64,000 bases of DNA from Haloferula helveola (GTDB taxonomy: Bacteria; Verrucomicrobiota; Verrucomicrobiia; Verrucomicrobiales; Akkermansiaceae): contig NZ_AP024702.1 of the NCBI RefSeq assembly GCF_037076345.1, forward strand, positions 4,774,001 to 4,838,000. Reading direction: 5' to 3'. The stretch's first letter is position 1. The number at the start of each line of letters is the position of its first letter. A program made the position numbers and the translations under genes. The notes beneath the pieces are model-generated. The model was not told the origin of the DNA. It saw only the letters and a list, made by a program, of their open reading frames with translations, and did no database searches. Shown here one piece after another: positions 51,701 to 58,670 of this stretch.

Positions 51701-52788
51701 GCGATGCTGGCGGGCGAGAACTCCTTCGAGAAAAGGGGAGGCGGAGCGACGGTCAGCGTGTCGCTGGCGGGGCCGCTGTTGCCGATCGAGCTGGTCAGGT
51801 CGCCGCTGGTGTTGAGGTAGCTGCCGGGGGTTGAGGAGGTCACGTCTACGGTGACGGTGCAGGAGGTGCCGGCGGGGACGGTCCCTCCTGTGTAGGAGAC
51901 GGTGCCCGTCTCCGATACCGCAGTCAGGGTTCCGCCGACGCAGGTCGTCGAGGCATTGGCCGGGGTTGCGATCACGACGCCTGACGGAAGGTTGTCCGTG
52001 AAGTCGACCGAGGTCGCGGCCACCGGATTGGCGGTGTTGTCGATGGTGAAGGTGAGCGTGGAAATCCCGTCTTCGCCGATGACATCGGGCGCGAAGTTTT
52101 TGGCGAAGCCGGGGGGAGTGAGGATTTCGACATCGAAGGTCGAAAGGGTCGGTACCGCGACGGCGGCCAGTGATGGCTCCATCCCTGAGAGCGGCTGGTC
52201 GAATACCTGGTTGCCCACCAGCGAAATCGTGTAGGTGCCGTTGTCCGAAGGGTCCCAGCTTCCTCCAGGTGGTGTCAGGGTATAGCTGCCGGACAGGAGG
52301 GCGGCGTCGGGGCCCGAGGCGGTGCCGCTGGTCACGGGGACGGGACCGTTGGGGCCGGTGACGACCACGTCGTTGGCGTCGATCGAGTCGGCGTCGACCA
52401 CGGTGAAAACGCCGTCGTCCCGATAATCAATCCGGAAGCTGTAGACGGTGGCGCCGGCGGACGTGACCGACGGTGTGGACCCGCCGAAGACCGTCGGTGG
52501 AGTATTTACGAAGCCGTCGACAATGGTCGCATCGGTTGCTCCCGGTTCGGCCGGGTCGTCGGTCACGGTGTTGCTCTGGCCCGTGGCGGCAATCGTTGCC
52601 TGCTGGGAGATCTCGAAGGTGCCGTCGGCATTGATGCCGGTGGGTGTGCCGTTGACGGTCGTGGTGTAAACGATCTGGACCTGCTTGCCGGCGGGCAGCG
52701 ACGGGATCGTGACGTCGAGGTTGCCCTGGGCGTGGAGCGGTCCTGCGAAGAGCGCGAGGATCGGGAGAACGGTGCGGGGGAGAAACAT
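48745..52788 (-). CDS. 1347-residue surface protein with HYR-like and DUF11-like repeats
   Basis: The protein begins with a signal peptide (MFLPRTVLPILALFAGPLHA). Order: an N-terminal beta domain (about 20-240); two repeats (about 250-480) sharing TLTFTIDN, VDFTDNLP and PANASTTCxGGTLTA; five HYR-like repeats (about 480-890) built from ITCPAxxTIECDxSE, DPNPAITFSDNIT and RTWTATDATGNxSSC; then two DUF11-like domains (LTHEFTVTNNGPIEATNI, LVTNNGPSDASGVAIS); and a C-terminal domain (about 1230-1347) with WVRVVPAVTAVANRLQW. Cysteines pair in the HYR-like units (TCP...ECD, CDPNP...SSC). It is an adhesin-like or fibre protein. It overlaps the DUF6916-like gene by 1 base and the beta-barrel gene by 4 bases. 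Confidence 0.85.
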   Translation of the reverse strand: MFLPRTVLPILALFAGPLHAQGNLDVTIPSLPAGKQVQIVYTTTVNGTPTGINADGTFEISQQATIAATGQSNTVTDDPAEPGATDATIVDGFVNTPPTVFGGSTPSVTSAGATVYSFRIDYRDDGVFTVVDADSIDANDVVVTGPNGPVPVTSGTASGPDAALLSGSYTLTPPGGSWDPSDNGTYTISLVGNQVFDQPLSGMEPSLAAVAVPTLSTFDVEILTPPGFAKNFAPDVIGEDGISTLTFTIDNTANPVAATSVDFTDNLPSGVVIATPANASTTCVGGTLTAVSETGTVSYTGGTVPAGTSCTVTVDVTSSTPGSYLNTSGDLTSSIGNSGPASDTLTVAPPPLFSKEFSPASIAFGGTSTLTFTIDNSLSPLDATAIDFTDNLPAGMTVATPANASTTCTGGTLTATSGTGVISYTGGSVAAGASCTVTVDVTAMALGDLVNTSGDLTSSRGNSGTATDTLSVVDNTPPAITCPPGITVECDQPTDPSATGFATAIDDLDPNPVLGFADSTIPGSNADNFTIVRTWTAMDASGNQSSCQQTITVQDTTAPVITCPAGITIECDDSEDPSNTGSATATDNCDPNPAITFSDNITAGSNAYNFTITRTWTATDATGNASSCDQTITVQDTTAPAITCPADTTIECDESEAPANTGSATAIDGCDPNPTITFSDNITAGSNAYNFTITRTWTATDATGNASSCDQTITVQDTTAPVITCPADTMIECDESEDPSNTGTATATDACDPDPAITFSDNITAGSNAYNFTITRTWTATDASGNSSNCTQTITVQDTTDPVVVCPPDVSVLSTEPTTPADTGFATATDTCDPNPVVTFSDATAPAPNGVDSILTRTWRGTDASGNEGSCQQVITILAGLDLVVTAAESVDPVTAGNVPLPNLTHEFTVTNNGPIEATNIVLSLSFTETTGISASGITPESGTVTDQGPGAAQWTIPTLAIGASVTLEVDYGVDAAATAAVDAVSSTLTAQSLDQPQINTGDESATVATSVVREVDIVPSIEVLQDPLVAGGDALETFRVLVTNNGPSDASGVAISLPGVLPADVSFTNFDTASGTVAGGTWTIGDLPAAGSASLIITAQAGSGASSGTDVIPLTAVVSSITESQSETSNDSASAATSIISAADTGTGITVAPTVNLQSGLFVSEVTVTNNNSEAIPAFRLYVKNLPADVEVHNATGSRTFGTPPSELPFVLHNQPLAASDSVTLSIEFFRASLDPGFTPQYEIELLPIPEPDPTAAPAGLAVARNERLPNGDQLIEIVSTPGSTYAVEYSADMTTWVRVVPAVTAVANRLQWIDNGPPKTVSHPSTVGSRFYRFVLITPPTPSSE
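50150..51360 (-). repeat. Five HYR-like repeats of about 243 bp, three nearly identical
   Basis: The repeats code for about 81 residues each; the period is 243 bases (GTCCTGAACGGTGATCG-type sequence recurs at 50637 and 50880). Units 2-4 are nearly identical at DNA level, while units 1 and 5 are diverged. That pattern is expected from recent unequal exchange in the centre of the array. It is in frame throughout. Confidence 0.85.
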
Positions 52789-53087
52789 CAGTTGAAAATG
52801 GCCTGGAGGGTGGTGTGCCCGTCGTCGCCGGCGATCGGAACGAGGAAGATGCTGACCGGCTCGGCAAGCGAGGGGTGCCGGATCTCGTAGATGCCCTGCG
52901 GGAGTTGCGGGGCGTCGACTTGCAGGAGGAATGAAAACGGCGGGCGATCCGCCTCGGGATTGTGCGACGGCAGTGGGGTGAGTTCGTTGAGGGTGGCAGT
53001 GAATTCCGCGTCCGCGCTCCGCAACTCGACCTGCTGGCTGGCAAGCGGCTCGAAGGTTTCGCGAGTGATCGGGGGGTGCACGGTCAT
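52788..53087 (-). CDS. DUF6916-like small protein
   Basis: The product is 99 residues, without signal peptide. Its pattern (ETFEPLASQQVELRS, RPPFSFLLQVDAPQLPQGIYEIRHP, VSIFLVPIAGDDGHTTLQAIFN) matches DUF6916, small beta proteins that I recall encoded beside tail-collar/MdpB-type genes. The final phrase GxxTxxAIFN is particularly characteristic. It overlaps the giant repeat gene by 1 base and follows the twin-arginine-led gene after 6 bases. The function is unknown; its association with tail-collar genes suggests a chaperone, cap or adaptor role. Confidence 0.7.
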   Translation of the reverse strand: MTVHPPITRETFEPLASQQVELRSADAEFTATLNELTPLPSHNPEADRPPFSFLLQVDAPQLPQGIYEIRHPSLAEPVSIFLVPIAGDDGHTTLQAIFN

Positions 53088-53093
53088 TTCGGA

Positions 53094-53489
53094 TCAGGCG
53101 ATCTGGAGCGGCGTGCCGTGAAGGCGGGCGAAGTCGCGCGGCAGGAGTAGCCGGACGATGTAGTCGGTACCGGAGTGGCGGAAATAGAGTGCATCGCCAT
53201 CCGCACGGATTTCGGTGTCGGGCAAGGCGGCCTGCCTTCGGGATGGGTCGAGAAAGGCGTCGAAGTCGTCGATCGATGCCGCGGCCCGGACCGTGCGGCC
53301 CTTTCCTTCGGTAACGTCCTCGATGATCACCTGCGGGAAGAGCCCGGTCAGCGAGTGGAGGGTGCGGCGCTCTTGTGTGGCGAGAACGAAGCGTGCGGTC
53401 GCATGGAAGCCGGCTCCGGCGAGCAGGGTTCCAACTCCGGTGGCGAATATGTTGCGGCCGAAGCGGCGGCGGTTGAGTGGGTCGGACAT
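53094..53489 (-). CDS. Small protein with twin-arginine-like leader, tail-collar operon
   Basis: The product is 131 residues from ATG 53489 (MSDPLNRRRFGRNIFATGVG). The leader NRRRFGRNIFATGVGTLLAGAG resembles a Tat signal, an arginine pair followed by a hydrophobic helix, though the consensus SRRxFLK is only partly met. The mature part (TLHSLTGLFPQVIIEDVTEG, LYFRHSGTDYIVRLLLP) shows no known family. It lies in the tight run of the tail-collar operon, 4 bases after the GNAT gene and 6 bases before the DUF6916-like gene. Function is unknown; Tat export would mean that it folds, perhaps with a cofactor, before leaving the cytoplasm. Confidence 0.6.
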   Translation of the reverse strand: MSDPLNRRRFGRNIFATGVGTLLAGAGFHATARFVLATQERRTLHSLTGLFPQVIIEDVTEGKGRTVRAAASIDDFDAFLDPSRRQAALPDTEIRADGDALYFRHSGTDYIVRLLLPRDFARLHGTPLQIA

Positions 53490-53493
53490 GGAC

Positions 53494-53994
53494 TCAGGCG
53501 GGGCTGGGGATGGGGGCGCGTTCGAGCAGGAGGTAAACGCCATGCTCGTCGATCTTGCGGAAGCCGAGACGCTGGTAGAGGGACTGGGCGGGGTTGTTTT
53601 GCTCAACGTGGATGCGCACGCACTTGCCGCGGCTGCCGGCGAGGTCGAGCACGTCCCGCATGACCGAACCGCCGATGCCTTGGCCGCGGTGTTCCGGCAG
53701 CAGGGAGATGTCGATCACCCGGATCTCGTCTTCCCGTTCTTCCAGATAGAGGCGCCCGACGTCTTTTTCCTGTTCGGCGAGGATGGTGAATCCGTCGTTG
53801 TTGAAGTGTTTGCTGTAGTGATCGCTCTGCGCCTCGAACTGCTGGTCGAGGAAGGCGTCGATCCGCTCTTGCGGCCAGCCGGTCACCGCGAGTTCGTCCT
53901 GGCGCGTGCTGTGGTAGAGCAGACGCAGGAATTCCCGGTCGGCCGGCGTGACCGGACGGGAGGCGAGTTCGGGGTGGCTGAAGCGGAACTCCAT
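53494..53994 (-). CDS. GNAT-family N-acetyltransferase, tail-collar operon
   Basis: The product is 166 residues from ATG 53994. GNAT motif A is visible as ISLLPEHRGQGIGGSVM (the R-G-Q-G-I-G acetyl-CoA loop), motif B as CVRIHVEQNNPAQSLYQRLGF, and a final strand HGVYLLLER. It is a complete small acetyltransferase without a signal peptide. The ATG overlaps the stop of the third tail-collar gene by 1 base, and the next gene follows after 4 bases. A modifying enzyme inside an operon of surface fibre proteins may act on one of them before export; no substrate can be read from the sequence. Confidence 0.9.
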   Translation of the reverse strand: MEFRFSHPELASRPVTPADREFLRLLYHSTRQDELAVTGWPQERIDAFLDQQFEAQSDHYSKHFNNDGFTILAEQEKDVGRLYLEEREDEIRVIDISLLPEHRGQGIGGSVMRDVLDLAGSRGKCVRIHVEQNNPAQSLYQRLGFRKIDEHGVYLLLERAPIPSPA

Positions 53995-54518
53995 CAACTG
54001 CGTGAGGGATAGATGCCGGTGAGGGCGATGATGTAATTCACCACGATGAAAGGCTGCAGGTTGTTGTGCGCCTGGCCACCGCCGGTGGCTTGGAGGTCGG
54101 CTTGCTTGGCGAGGGAAGTCGGCGGACCGAGGTAGGTCTTCGATCGTTGCGGTCTTCCCGGCGTTCGGTTCTCCGGCTGCGGCGAACCTTCCTCATCGGC
54201 CCGGGCGCTGGAGATCCGGTAGCCATGGTTGTGGGTGGGCATCTGGGCCCCGGTGAGCGTGACCGTCGATTGCCCCGTTTGTTGGCCGAGGGCGCGCGGG
54301 GTGAGACCCGGCCCGTTGCCGGGATGCATCGGCGCCCGTCCCTGGAGGTTCGGCAGCGCGCAGGTGGTCCGTCCGTCGCCACCGTAGGTCGTTCCGATCA
54401 GCGAGAAGAGCGCGGTGTTCTGGGAGATCGGCAGCAGCTGGCCGTCGCAGAGGGCCCAGCCTCGCGGGGCGAAGTTTCCGGCGAAGATCTTGATTTCGGC
54501 AATGAAGGGTTCGGACAT
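53994..54518 (-). CDS. Tail-collar (MdpB-like) protein, third copy
   Basis: The product is 174 residues. The N-terminal tail-collar signature is APRGWALCDGQLLPISQNTALF and IGTTYGGDGRTTCALPNLQGR; the C-terminus has the family pattern GGGQAHNNLQPFIVVNYIIALTGIYPSRS. The middle (about 95-140) is variable and Gly/Pro/Arg-rich and holds MPTHNHGY. Phage proteins of this fold form trimeric receptor-binding tips; bacterial MdpB-like proteins carry the same domain without a phage. The C-terminus ends in PSR(S/T/N) as in the two sister genes. It overlaps the GNAT gene by 1 base. Confidence 0.9.
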   Translation of the reverse strand: MSEPFIAEIKIFAGNFAPRGWALCDGQLLPISQNTALFSLIGTTYGGDGRTTCALPNLQGRAPMHPGNGPGLTPRALGQQTGQSTVTLTGAQMPTHNHGYRISSARADEEGSPQPENRTPGRPQRSKTYLGPPTSLAKQADLQATGGGQAHNNLQPFIVVNYIIALTGIYPSRS

Positions 54519-54521
54519 GGC

Positions 54522-55040
54522 TCAGGTGCGGCTGGGGTAGATGCCGACGAGGGCAATGATGAAGTTCACGCAGAGGGAGGGCATCAGGTTGTCGTGCGAC
54601 TGGCTGCCCCCTGTGTTGGTGACGGCGGCGGAGTTCAGCGATGTGTCCGGGGCGTCGTCGATGTAGAGATCATGACCCGGTCGTGCCGGGACCGCGCCGA
54701 CCGGCACCGTGGTCTCGGCGTTATCCGGACAGTGGACGGCCCCGCCGTGGGTGTGGGACGGGAGCTGATTGACGGTGAGGGTGACGCTTTGTGCGCCGCC
54801 CTTGCTTCCGATGTTGCGGTTGGTCAGCCCGGGGCCGGAACCGTAGTGAACCGGCAGCCGACCGCGAAGATCGGGAAGACCGAAGGTCGTCCTGCCATCA
54901 CCGCCGTAGATCGTTCCGAGCAGCGAGAAAAGCGCGTCGTTCTGTGAGATCGAGAGCAGCTGCCCGTCGCAGAGGGCGTAGCCGCGCGGCGCGAAGTTGC
55001 CCGCGAACATCTTGATTTCTCCAACGTAGGGCTCGGACAT
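54522..55040 (-). CDS. Tail-collar (MdpB-like) protein, second copy
   Basis: The product is 172 residues. It shares the opening MSEPYVGEIKMFAGNFAPRG with the third copy, then CDGQLLSISQNDALFSLLGT and YGGDGRTTFGLPDLRGRLPVH. The variable middle contains SHTHGGAV and a Pro/Ala-rich stretch. The end is GGSQSHDNLMPSLCVNFIIA plus LVGIYPSRT. The constant N- and C-terminal parts against a variable centre suggest that the three copies form related subunits or a heterotrimer. It lies 3 bases before the third copy and 4 bases after the first. Confidence 0.9.
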   Translation of the reverse strand: MSEPYVGEIKMFAGNFAPRGYALCDGQLLSISQNDALFSLLGTIYGGDGRTTFGLPDLRGRLPVHYGSGPGLTNRNIGSKGGAQSVTLTVNQLPSHTHGGAVHCPDNAETTVPVGAVPARPGHDLYIDDAPDTSLNSAAVTNTGGSQSHDNLMPSLCVNFIIALVGIYPSRT

Positions 55041-55044
55041 GGGA

Positions 55045-55548
55045 TCAGTTGCGTGAGGGGAAGAGGCCCTGCAGCGCGATGCAGAAGTTGATCGCGATAT
55101 AGGGCTGCATGTTGTTGTGGGCCTGACCTCCGCCCACGGTGGTGAGGGTCCCTGCGGCGGGGGCGACGGTGGTCGTGGGCGCGTGATAGATCGGATCCGA
55201 CGACTTCGCGAAAAGGACGCCCGAGTCCGGCTGGCCGGTCGATGCCGGGGAAGTCGAAGCCATCAGCTCGTGGGTGTGCGCGGGCATCTCGGTGGCGTTG
55301 AGAGTGTGGACTTCCTCGCCACCCTTCTGGCCGAGGGTGAATCCGGCTCCTTCGTGAACGGGCACGCGGCCGCGGAGGTCGGGCAGGGCGAAGGTGGTTC
55401 TACCATCCCCGCCGTACGTCGTGCCGAGCAGCGAGTAGAGCGACTGGTTCTGGTTGATCGGCAGGATCTGCCCGTCGCACTGGGCGAAGCCGCGAGGTGG
55501 GAAGTTGAATCCGACGACCCGGATTTCTGCGAGAAATGGTTCGGACAT
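55045..55548 (-). CDS. Tail-collar (MdpB-like) protein, first copy
   Basis: The product is 167 residues from ATG 55548 (MSEPFLAEIRVVGFNFPPRG). An upstream in-frame extension lies inside the beta-helix gene and is not plausible. It has the shared signature CDGQILPINQNQSLYSLLGT and YGGDGRTTFALPDLRGRVPVH, the His pair MPAHTHELM, and the end GGGQAHNNMQPYIAINFCIA plus LQGLFPSRN. It is the most diverged of the three copies in the N-terminal strand. It follows the beta-helix gene after 5 bases. The whole set is typical of Xanthomonas-type MdpB triplets, to my memory, but no function of these has been settled. Confidence 0.9.
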   Translation of the reverse strand: MSEPFLAEIRVVGFNFPPRGFAQCDGQILPINQNQSLYSLLGTTYGGDGRTTFALPDLRGRVPVHEGAGFTLGQKGGEEVHTLNATEMPAHTHELMASTSPASTGQPDSGVLFAKSSDPIYHAPTTTVAPAAGTLTTVGGGQAHNNMQPYIAINFCIALQGLFPSRN

Positions 55549-55553
55549 GGAGA

Positions 55554-58337
55554 TCAGGGGGTTGGAAGGAGGGGGCGCGGGCAGGGCGGGGCGGAGAAAA
55601 TGAGACTGGTGCCCGGCGGTCCGGGTGCGGTGGTCTGGATGGCCGCGCCGCCGTTCTCGCTCGAGAGGTTGGGCGAAGGACCGGCCGGATCGGCTTGCGT
55701 AACCGAGGCGATCGGCCCCAGCGCGGTCCCGAGGTTGATGTCGATCGTGTCGGTCACTGCCAGCAACGGATTGTCGATATTGGCGCAAAGCGTCGTGAAG
55801 TCCCGGAGCCGGAGACCGATGGTGTCCGGGCCGGTGCTGCTGATGTCGTTGTTGATGAGGGTCAGATTGGTCGTTGCCCCCGGTCCGGGGAGGTCCTGGT
55901 CGGAGAAAAGGCGGAAGCCCTCCTCGTCGGTCCCGCTGATGGTGCAGTCGGCGACCTCGAGGGTCAGTGTGCCGCCGTTGTCGCGCGTCCTCGCGTAGAT
56001 CCCCCGCAGCAGGTTCGAGGCGGATCCGGCGCTCGGGCTGAGGTTGTTGTTCGAGACCAGGACCTGCCACAGGCCTCCGCTGTCCTTCCGCACGGCGATT
56101 CCGTCTCCGAGGAGGAAGGGAACCGGCTGGGTGGCGGTGATCGTGTTGCCGGAAATCGACGCGTTGACGTTTTGCGTAGCACCCAGAGCCCCGTCGAGAC
56201 TGATGCCCTCGCCGGTGATGTCGCTCAGCACGTTTCCGGTAATAAAAGCGGTCAGCGCTCCCGTGCCGGAAGCCGTCGCCGAGATCCCTCCGCCCCCGAG
56301 CGAGTCGTCAATGCCACCGCCGTTGGTGCTGGTGCATCCGGTGATCGAGAGCTGGCAGGGGGAAAAGCTGTCGTGCTCGAACCGGACCGCCTGGCCTTCG
56401 AGTTGGTCGAAGGTCACGCCGTTGACCGCGAGATTCACCGCAGCGCCCGCGTTGGCTTCGACGTGGATGCCGAACAGGCCGAAGGTCGGGTTGCCGGCGG
56501 TGAAGCTCGACGAGCCGTTCACCGTGGCGATGAGGCTGTCCGACTCATTGTGGATCACCAAGCCGCTGGAGACGATGCCGCTGACCGAGATGTTCTGGAT
56601 GTCGAGTGTGCCGGTCACCGAGGAGGTGCCGCTGCCGTCGGTGTTGTCGAAGTCGATCGCGTGGAGCCCCGGAGCCGGAATGGTTCCGATGTTGGAATAA
56701 TTTCCGTGGCGGAAGGACAGGTTCGAACAGGCGTTACGGCCGTGGACCGCGCTGCCACCGGTGTTCTGGATATTGAGCTGCGCGACCGACAGTCCGCCGG
56801 CGGCTGACAGGACGATGCCGTCGTTGACGGTGTTGGCGAGCGTGCCGCCGGATCCGTTCGCCGAGTTGCTGCCGTCGCCGGTGATCGAAAACGTCCCGGT
56901 GGTAGTGTCGAGATCGATGCCGCGGTCGGCGCCATCCACACTCACGCGGTCGAGAGCGAGCCCGAGGGCGGAGTTGTCGATGTCGACCGCGACCGCGTCG
57001 GCGGTGGAAAGTGTGCCGCTCGTCGAAGCGATACTTGTGCAGTTGCTGGCGAAGATTCCGACGGCTCCGGCGTTGGTCTGCGGAGCGGTCGTCGACAGGT
57101 CGAGATCCGCCAGCGCCACCGGTGCGGTGCAGTTGGTCAGCCTCATACCGTTGTTGAGGAAATTCGCGATGCTTGTGCCGGTGGACACCGTGAGGCCGCT
57201 GCCCGCCACCGAACTGAGCGAGATGCCGGTGCCGCAATCGACCGAGTCGAGGCGGGTGATCCCGGTGGTGGCGTTGAGCGTTCCGTTGCTCAGATCGAGG
57301 ATCCCGCCGGTGCCGCTCGTGCTGAAGTCCGAGAGCGTCAGGGTTCCGAATGAAGAGCCGGAGATCGCGTTGGTGGCGGGCGGGATGTTGCCTACGGAGA
57401 GCCCGCGCACCGTATTGTTGGTGGCCAACAGGATGGCATTCGATGCGCCGGTGATGACCGGCGGGGCGCCGGGGGCGGGGAGGCCGGTCGAATAGGTGGC
57501 GAGTGCGAAGCCGAGGTTGCCGCTGCTGAGAGCGACGCCTTGGCCGAGGAGCACCTGAGAGGCTCGCAAAGAGAATGGCCCCAGGGTGGCGCCGCTGCCT
57601 GAGAAAACGTAGATCGCATGACCGTCTCCCGGATTGCCCGCAGCTCCGTTGTTCCGAGCGGCGAAGGCGGCAGCCGAGTTGAACGGGTTGGCCGCGGTGC
57701 CTGCCGTGGCGTCGTCCGGGGTGGCGTCGAGATCGTTCACGAACCAAACAGGCGAGCCGACATTCAGCGTGACGACACCCGGGCTCAGTCCGACGAGGTT
57801 CTGGGCGTCGCGGACCTTGTAAGTGAAACTGTCGGTGCCGGTGAATCCCGTCGGGGGAGTGTAGGTGAAAGAGCCGTCGGGCGCGACCGCGACCGTGCCG
57901 CCCTGCGTGCTCGAACTGTCGAAGCTTTCGACAGCGAGCCCCGGACTCACGCCGCCGTCGGGATCGAGGTCATTCACCAGCACACCGACGCCAGCCGGCA
58001 CGCTGATGCCGATGTTGCCCGTCACCGCGTAGGTTTCATCGATGCCGATCGGCCCGACCATCACCGCGCCGAGCGTGGCATTCCCGTCGATCGTGTCGGT
58101 CACCCGGACATTGTTGGCATCCGAGCCGGAATTGTTCAGCCGGATGTCGTAGTCGATATCCTCTCCCGGGCTGGCGACGCCGTTGCTGTTGGTGTCGTCG
58201 AGATCCGCGGTTTGGGTGCCCGACACCGCAGGGCCTTGGGCGAAGACTGTGACTGGCAGGATCAGTATCGCGAAGCGGGCGACAACGGATGCATTCAGAC
58301 GGGGCCGTGGGATCGGAGAAAACTGGGGAGAGGGCAT
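55554..58337 (-). CDS. Surface protein with Ig/cadherin-like and beta-helix repeats, first gene of the tail-collar operon
   Basis: The product is 927 residues from ATG 58337. The N-terminus carries an Arg/Asn-rich segment then a hydrophobic stretch (FAILILPVTVFAQGP), a signal peptide. Residues about 30-85 are DUF11-like; about 85-190 are an Ig/cadherin-like domain with VLVNDLDPDGGVSPG and GSFTYTPPTGFTGTDSFTYKV. From about 270 onward a long run of parallel beta-helix-type rungs follows (TNNTVRGLSVGN, GILDLSNGTLNATTGI, ISGTDEEGFRLFSD), the fold of phage tailspikes and adhesins. It is the first gene of the operon; the 333-base region upstream should contain the promoter. Confidence 0.8.
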   Translation of the reverse strand: MPSPQFSPIPRPRLNASVVARFAILILPVTVFAQGPAVSGTQTADLDDTNSNGVASPGEDIDYDIRLNNSGSDANNVRVTDTIDGNATLGAVMVGPIGIDETYAVTGNIGISVPAGVGVLVNDLDPDGGVSPGLAVESFDSSSTQGGTVAVAPDGSFTYTPPTGFTGTDSFTYKVRDAQNLVGLSPGVVTLNVGSPVWFVNDLDATPDDATAGTAANPFNSAAAFAARNNGAAGNPGDGHAIYVFSGSGATLGPFSLRASQVLLGQGVALSSGNLGFALATYSTGLPAPGAPPVITGASNAILLATNNTVRGLSVGNIPPATNAISGSSFGTLTLSDFSTSGTGGILDLSNGTLNATTGITRLDSVDCGTGISLSSVAGSGLTVSTGTSIANFLNNGMRLTNCTAPVALADLDLSTTAPQTNAGAVGIFASNCTSIASTSGTLSTADAVAVDIDNSALGLALDRVSVDGADRGIDLDTTTGTFSITGDGSNSANGSGGTLANTVNDGIVLSAAGGLSVAQLNIQNTGGSAVHGRNACSNLSFRHGNYSNIGTIPAPGLHAIDFDNTDGSGTSSVTGTLDIQNISVSGIVSSGLVIHNESDSLIATVNGSSSFTAGNPTFGLFGIHVEANAGAAVNLAVNGVTFDQLEGQAVRFEHDSFSPCQLSITGCTSTNGGGIDDSLGGGGISATASGTGALTAFITGNVLSDITGEGISLDGALGATQNVNASISGNTITATQPVPFLLGDGIAVRKDSGGLWQVLVSNNNLSPSAGSASNLLRGIYARTRDNGGTLTLEVADCTISGTDEEGFRLFSDQDLPGPGATTNLTLINNDISSTGPDTIGLRLRDFTTLCANIDNPLLAVTDTIDINLGTALGPIASVTQADPAGPSPNLSSENGGAAIQTTAPGPPGTSLIFSAPPCPRPLLPTP

Positions 58338-58670
58338 GCCGGAAGGAGGGAGGAGAGCGTCGCCAATCGCTGGGGGATGATGCTCAGAACAGCTGATGTC
58401 TAACCAAGCGACCATCGGTCTGGCTGGCCATGCTAAACTGCGTATTTTTGCCCATCTGCATCATCGATCGGGACAGCGCGGGCAGGCCCTCGGCAGGTCT
58501 TGATCTTCTCCGCCGGTGCAAGTTCTCCGTCGAACCACGCAGCGATTCAGGTTTTTGTTGCCGGATCGAAAAGGGGAGATCTATCCTTCCGGCCCGCTTC
58601 CGCTCCGGGTGGCGGTGGTTCCCTCCCTACGGTTCCTCCGTCCGGACGCAGGCGGATTTTTGACACCATC
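58338..58670. promoter_or_regulatory. Divergent intergenic region between the tail-collar operon and the SNF2 gene
   Basis: This is the longest non-coding stretch in the window (333 bases) and must hold the promoters of both flanking transcripts. I see no tRNA, riboswitch core or clear -10/-35 pair. AT-richer patches occur near 58434-58450 (CTAAACTGCGTATTTTTGCCC) and 58528-58566. A plus-strand extension of the SNF2 frame back to 58500 exists but its residues are low-complexity and not family-like. No long repeat was found. Confidence 0.5.

Noticed and set aside
47678-58337. A prophage or phage-tail (tailocin) locus, because of three tail-collar genes
   Set aside because: No terminase, portal, capsid, tape-measure, tube, baseplate, lysis or integrase gene lies nearby, and the flanking genes are typical exported bacterial proteins ending in an outer-membrane barrel.
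58659-58664. TTGACA just before the SNF2 start as a -35 promoter element
   Set aside because: It lies six bases before the ATG at 58671, so a matching -10 would fall inside the coding region.
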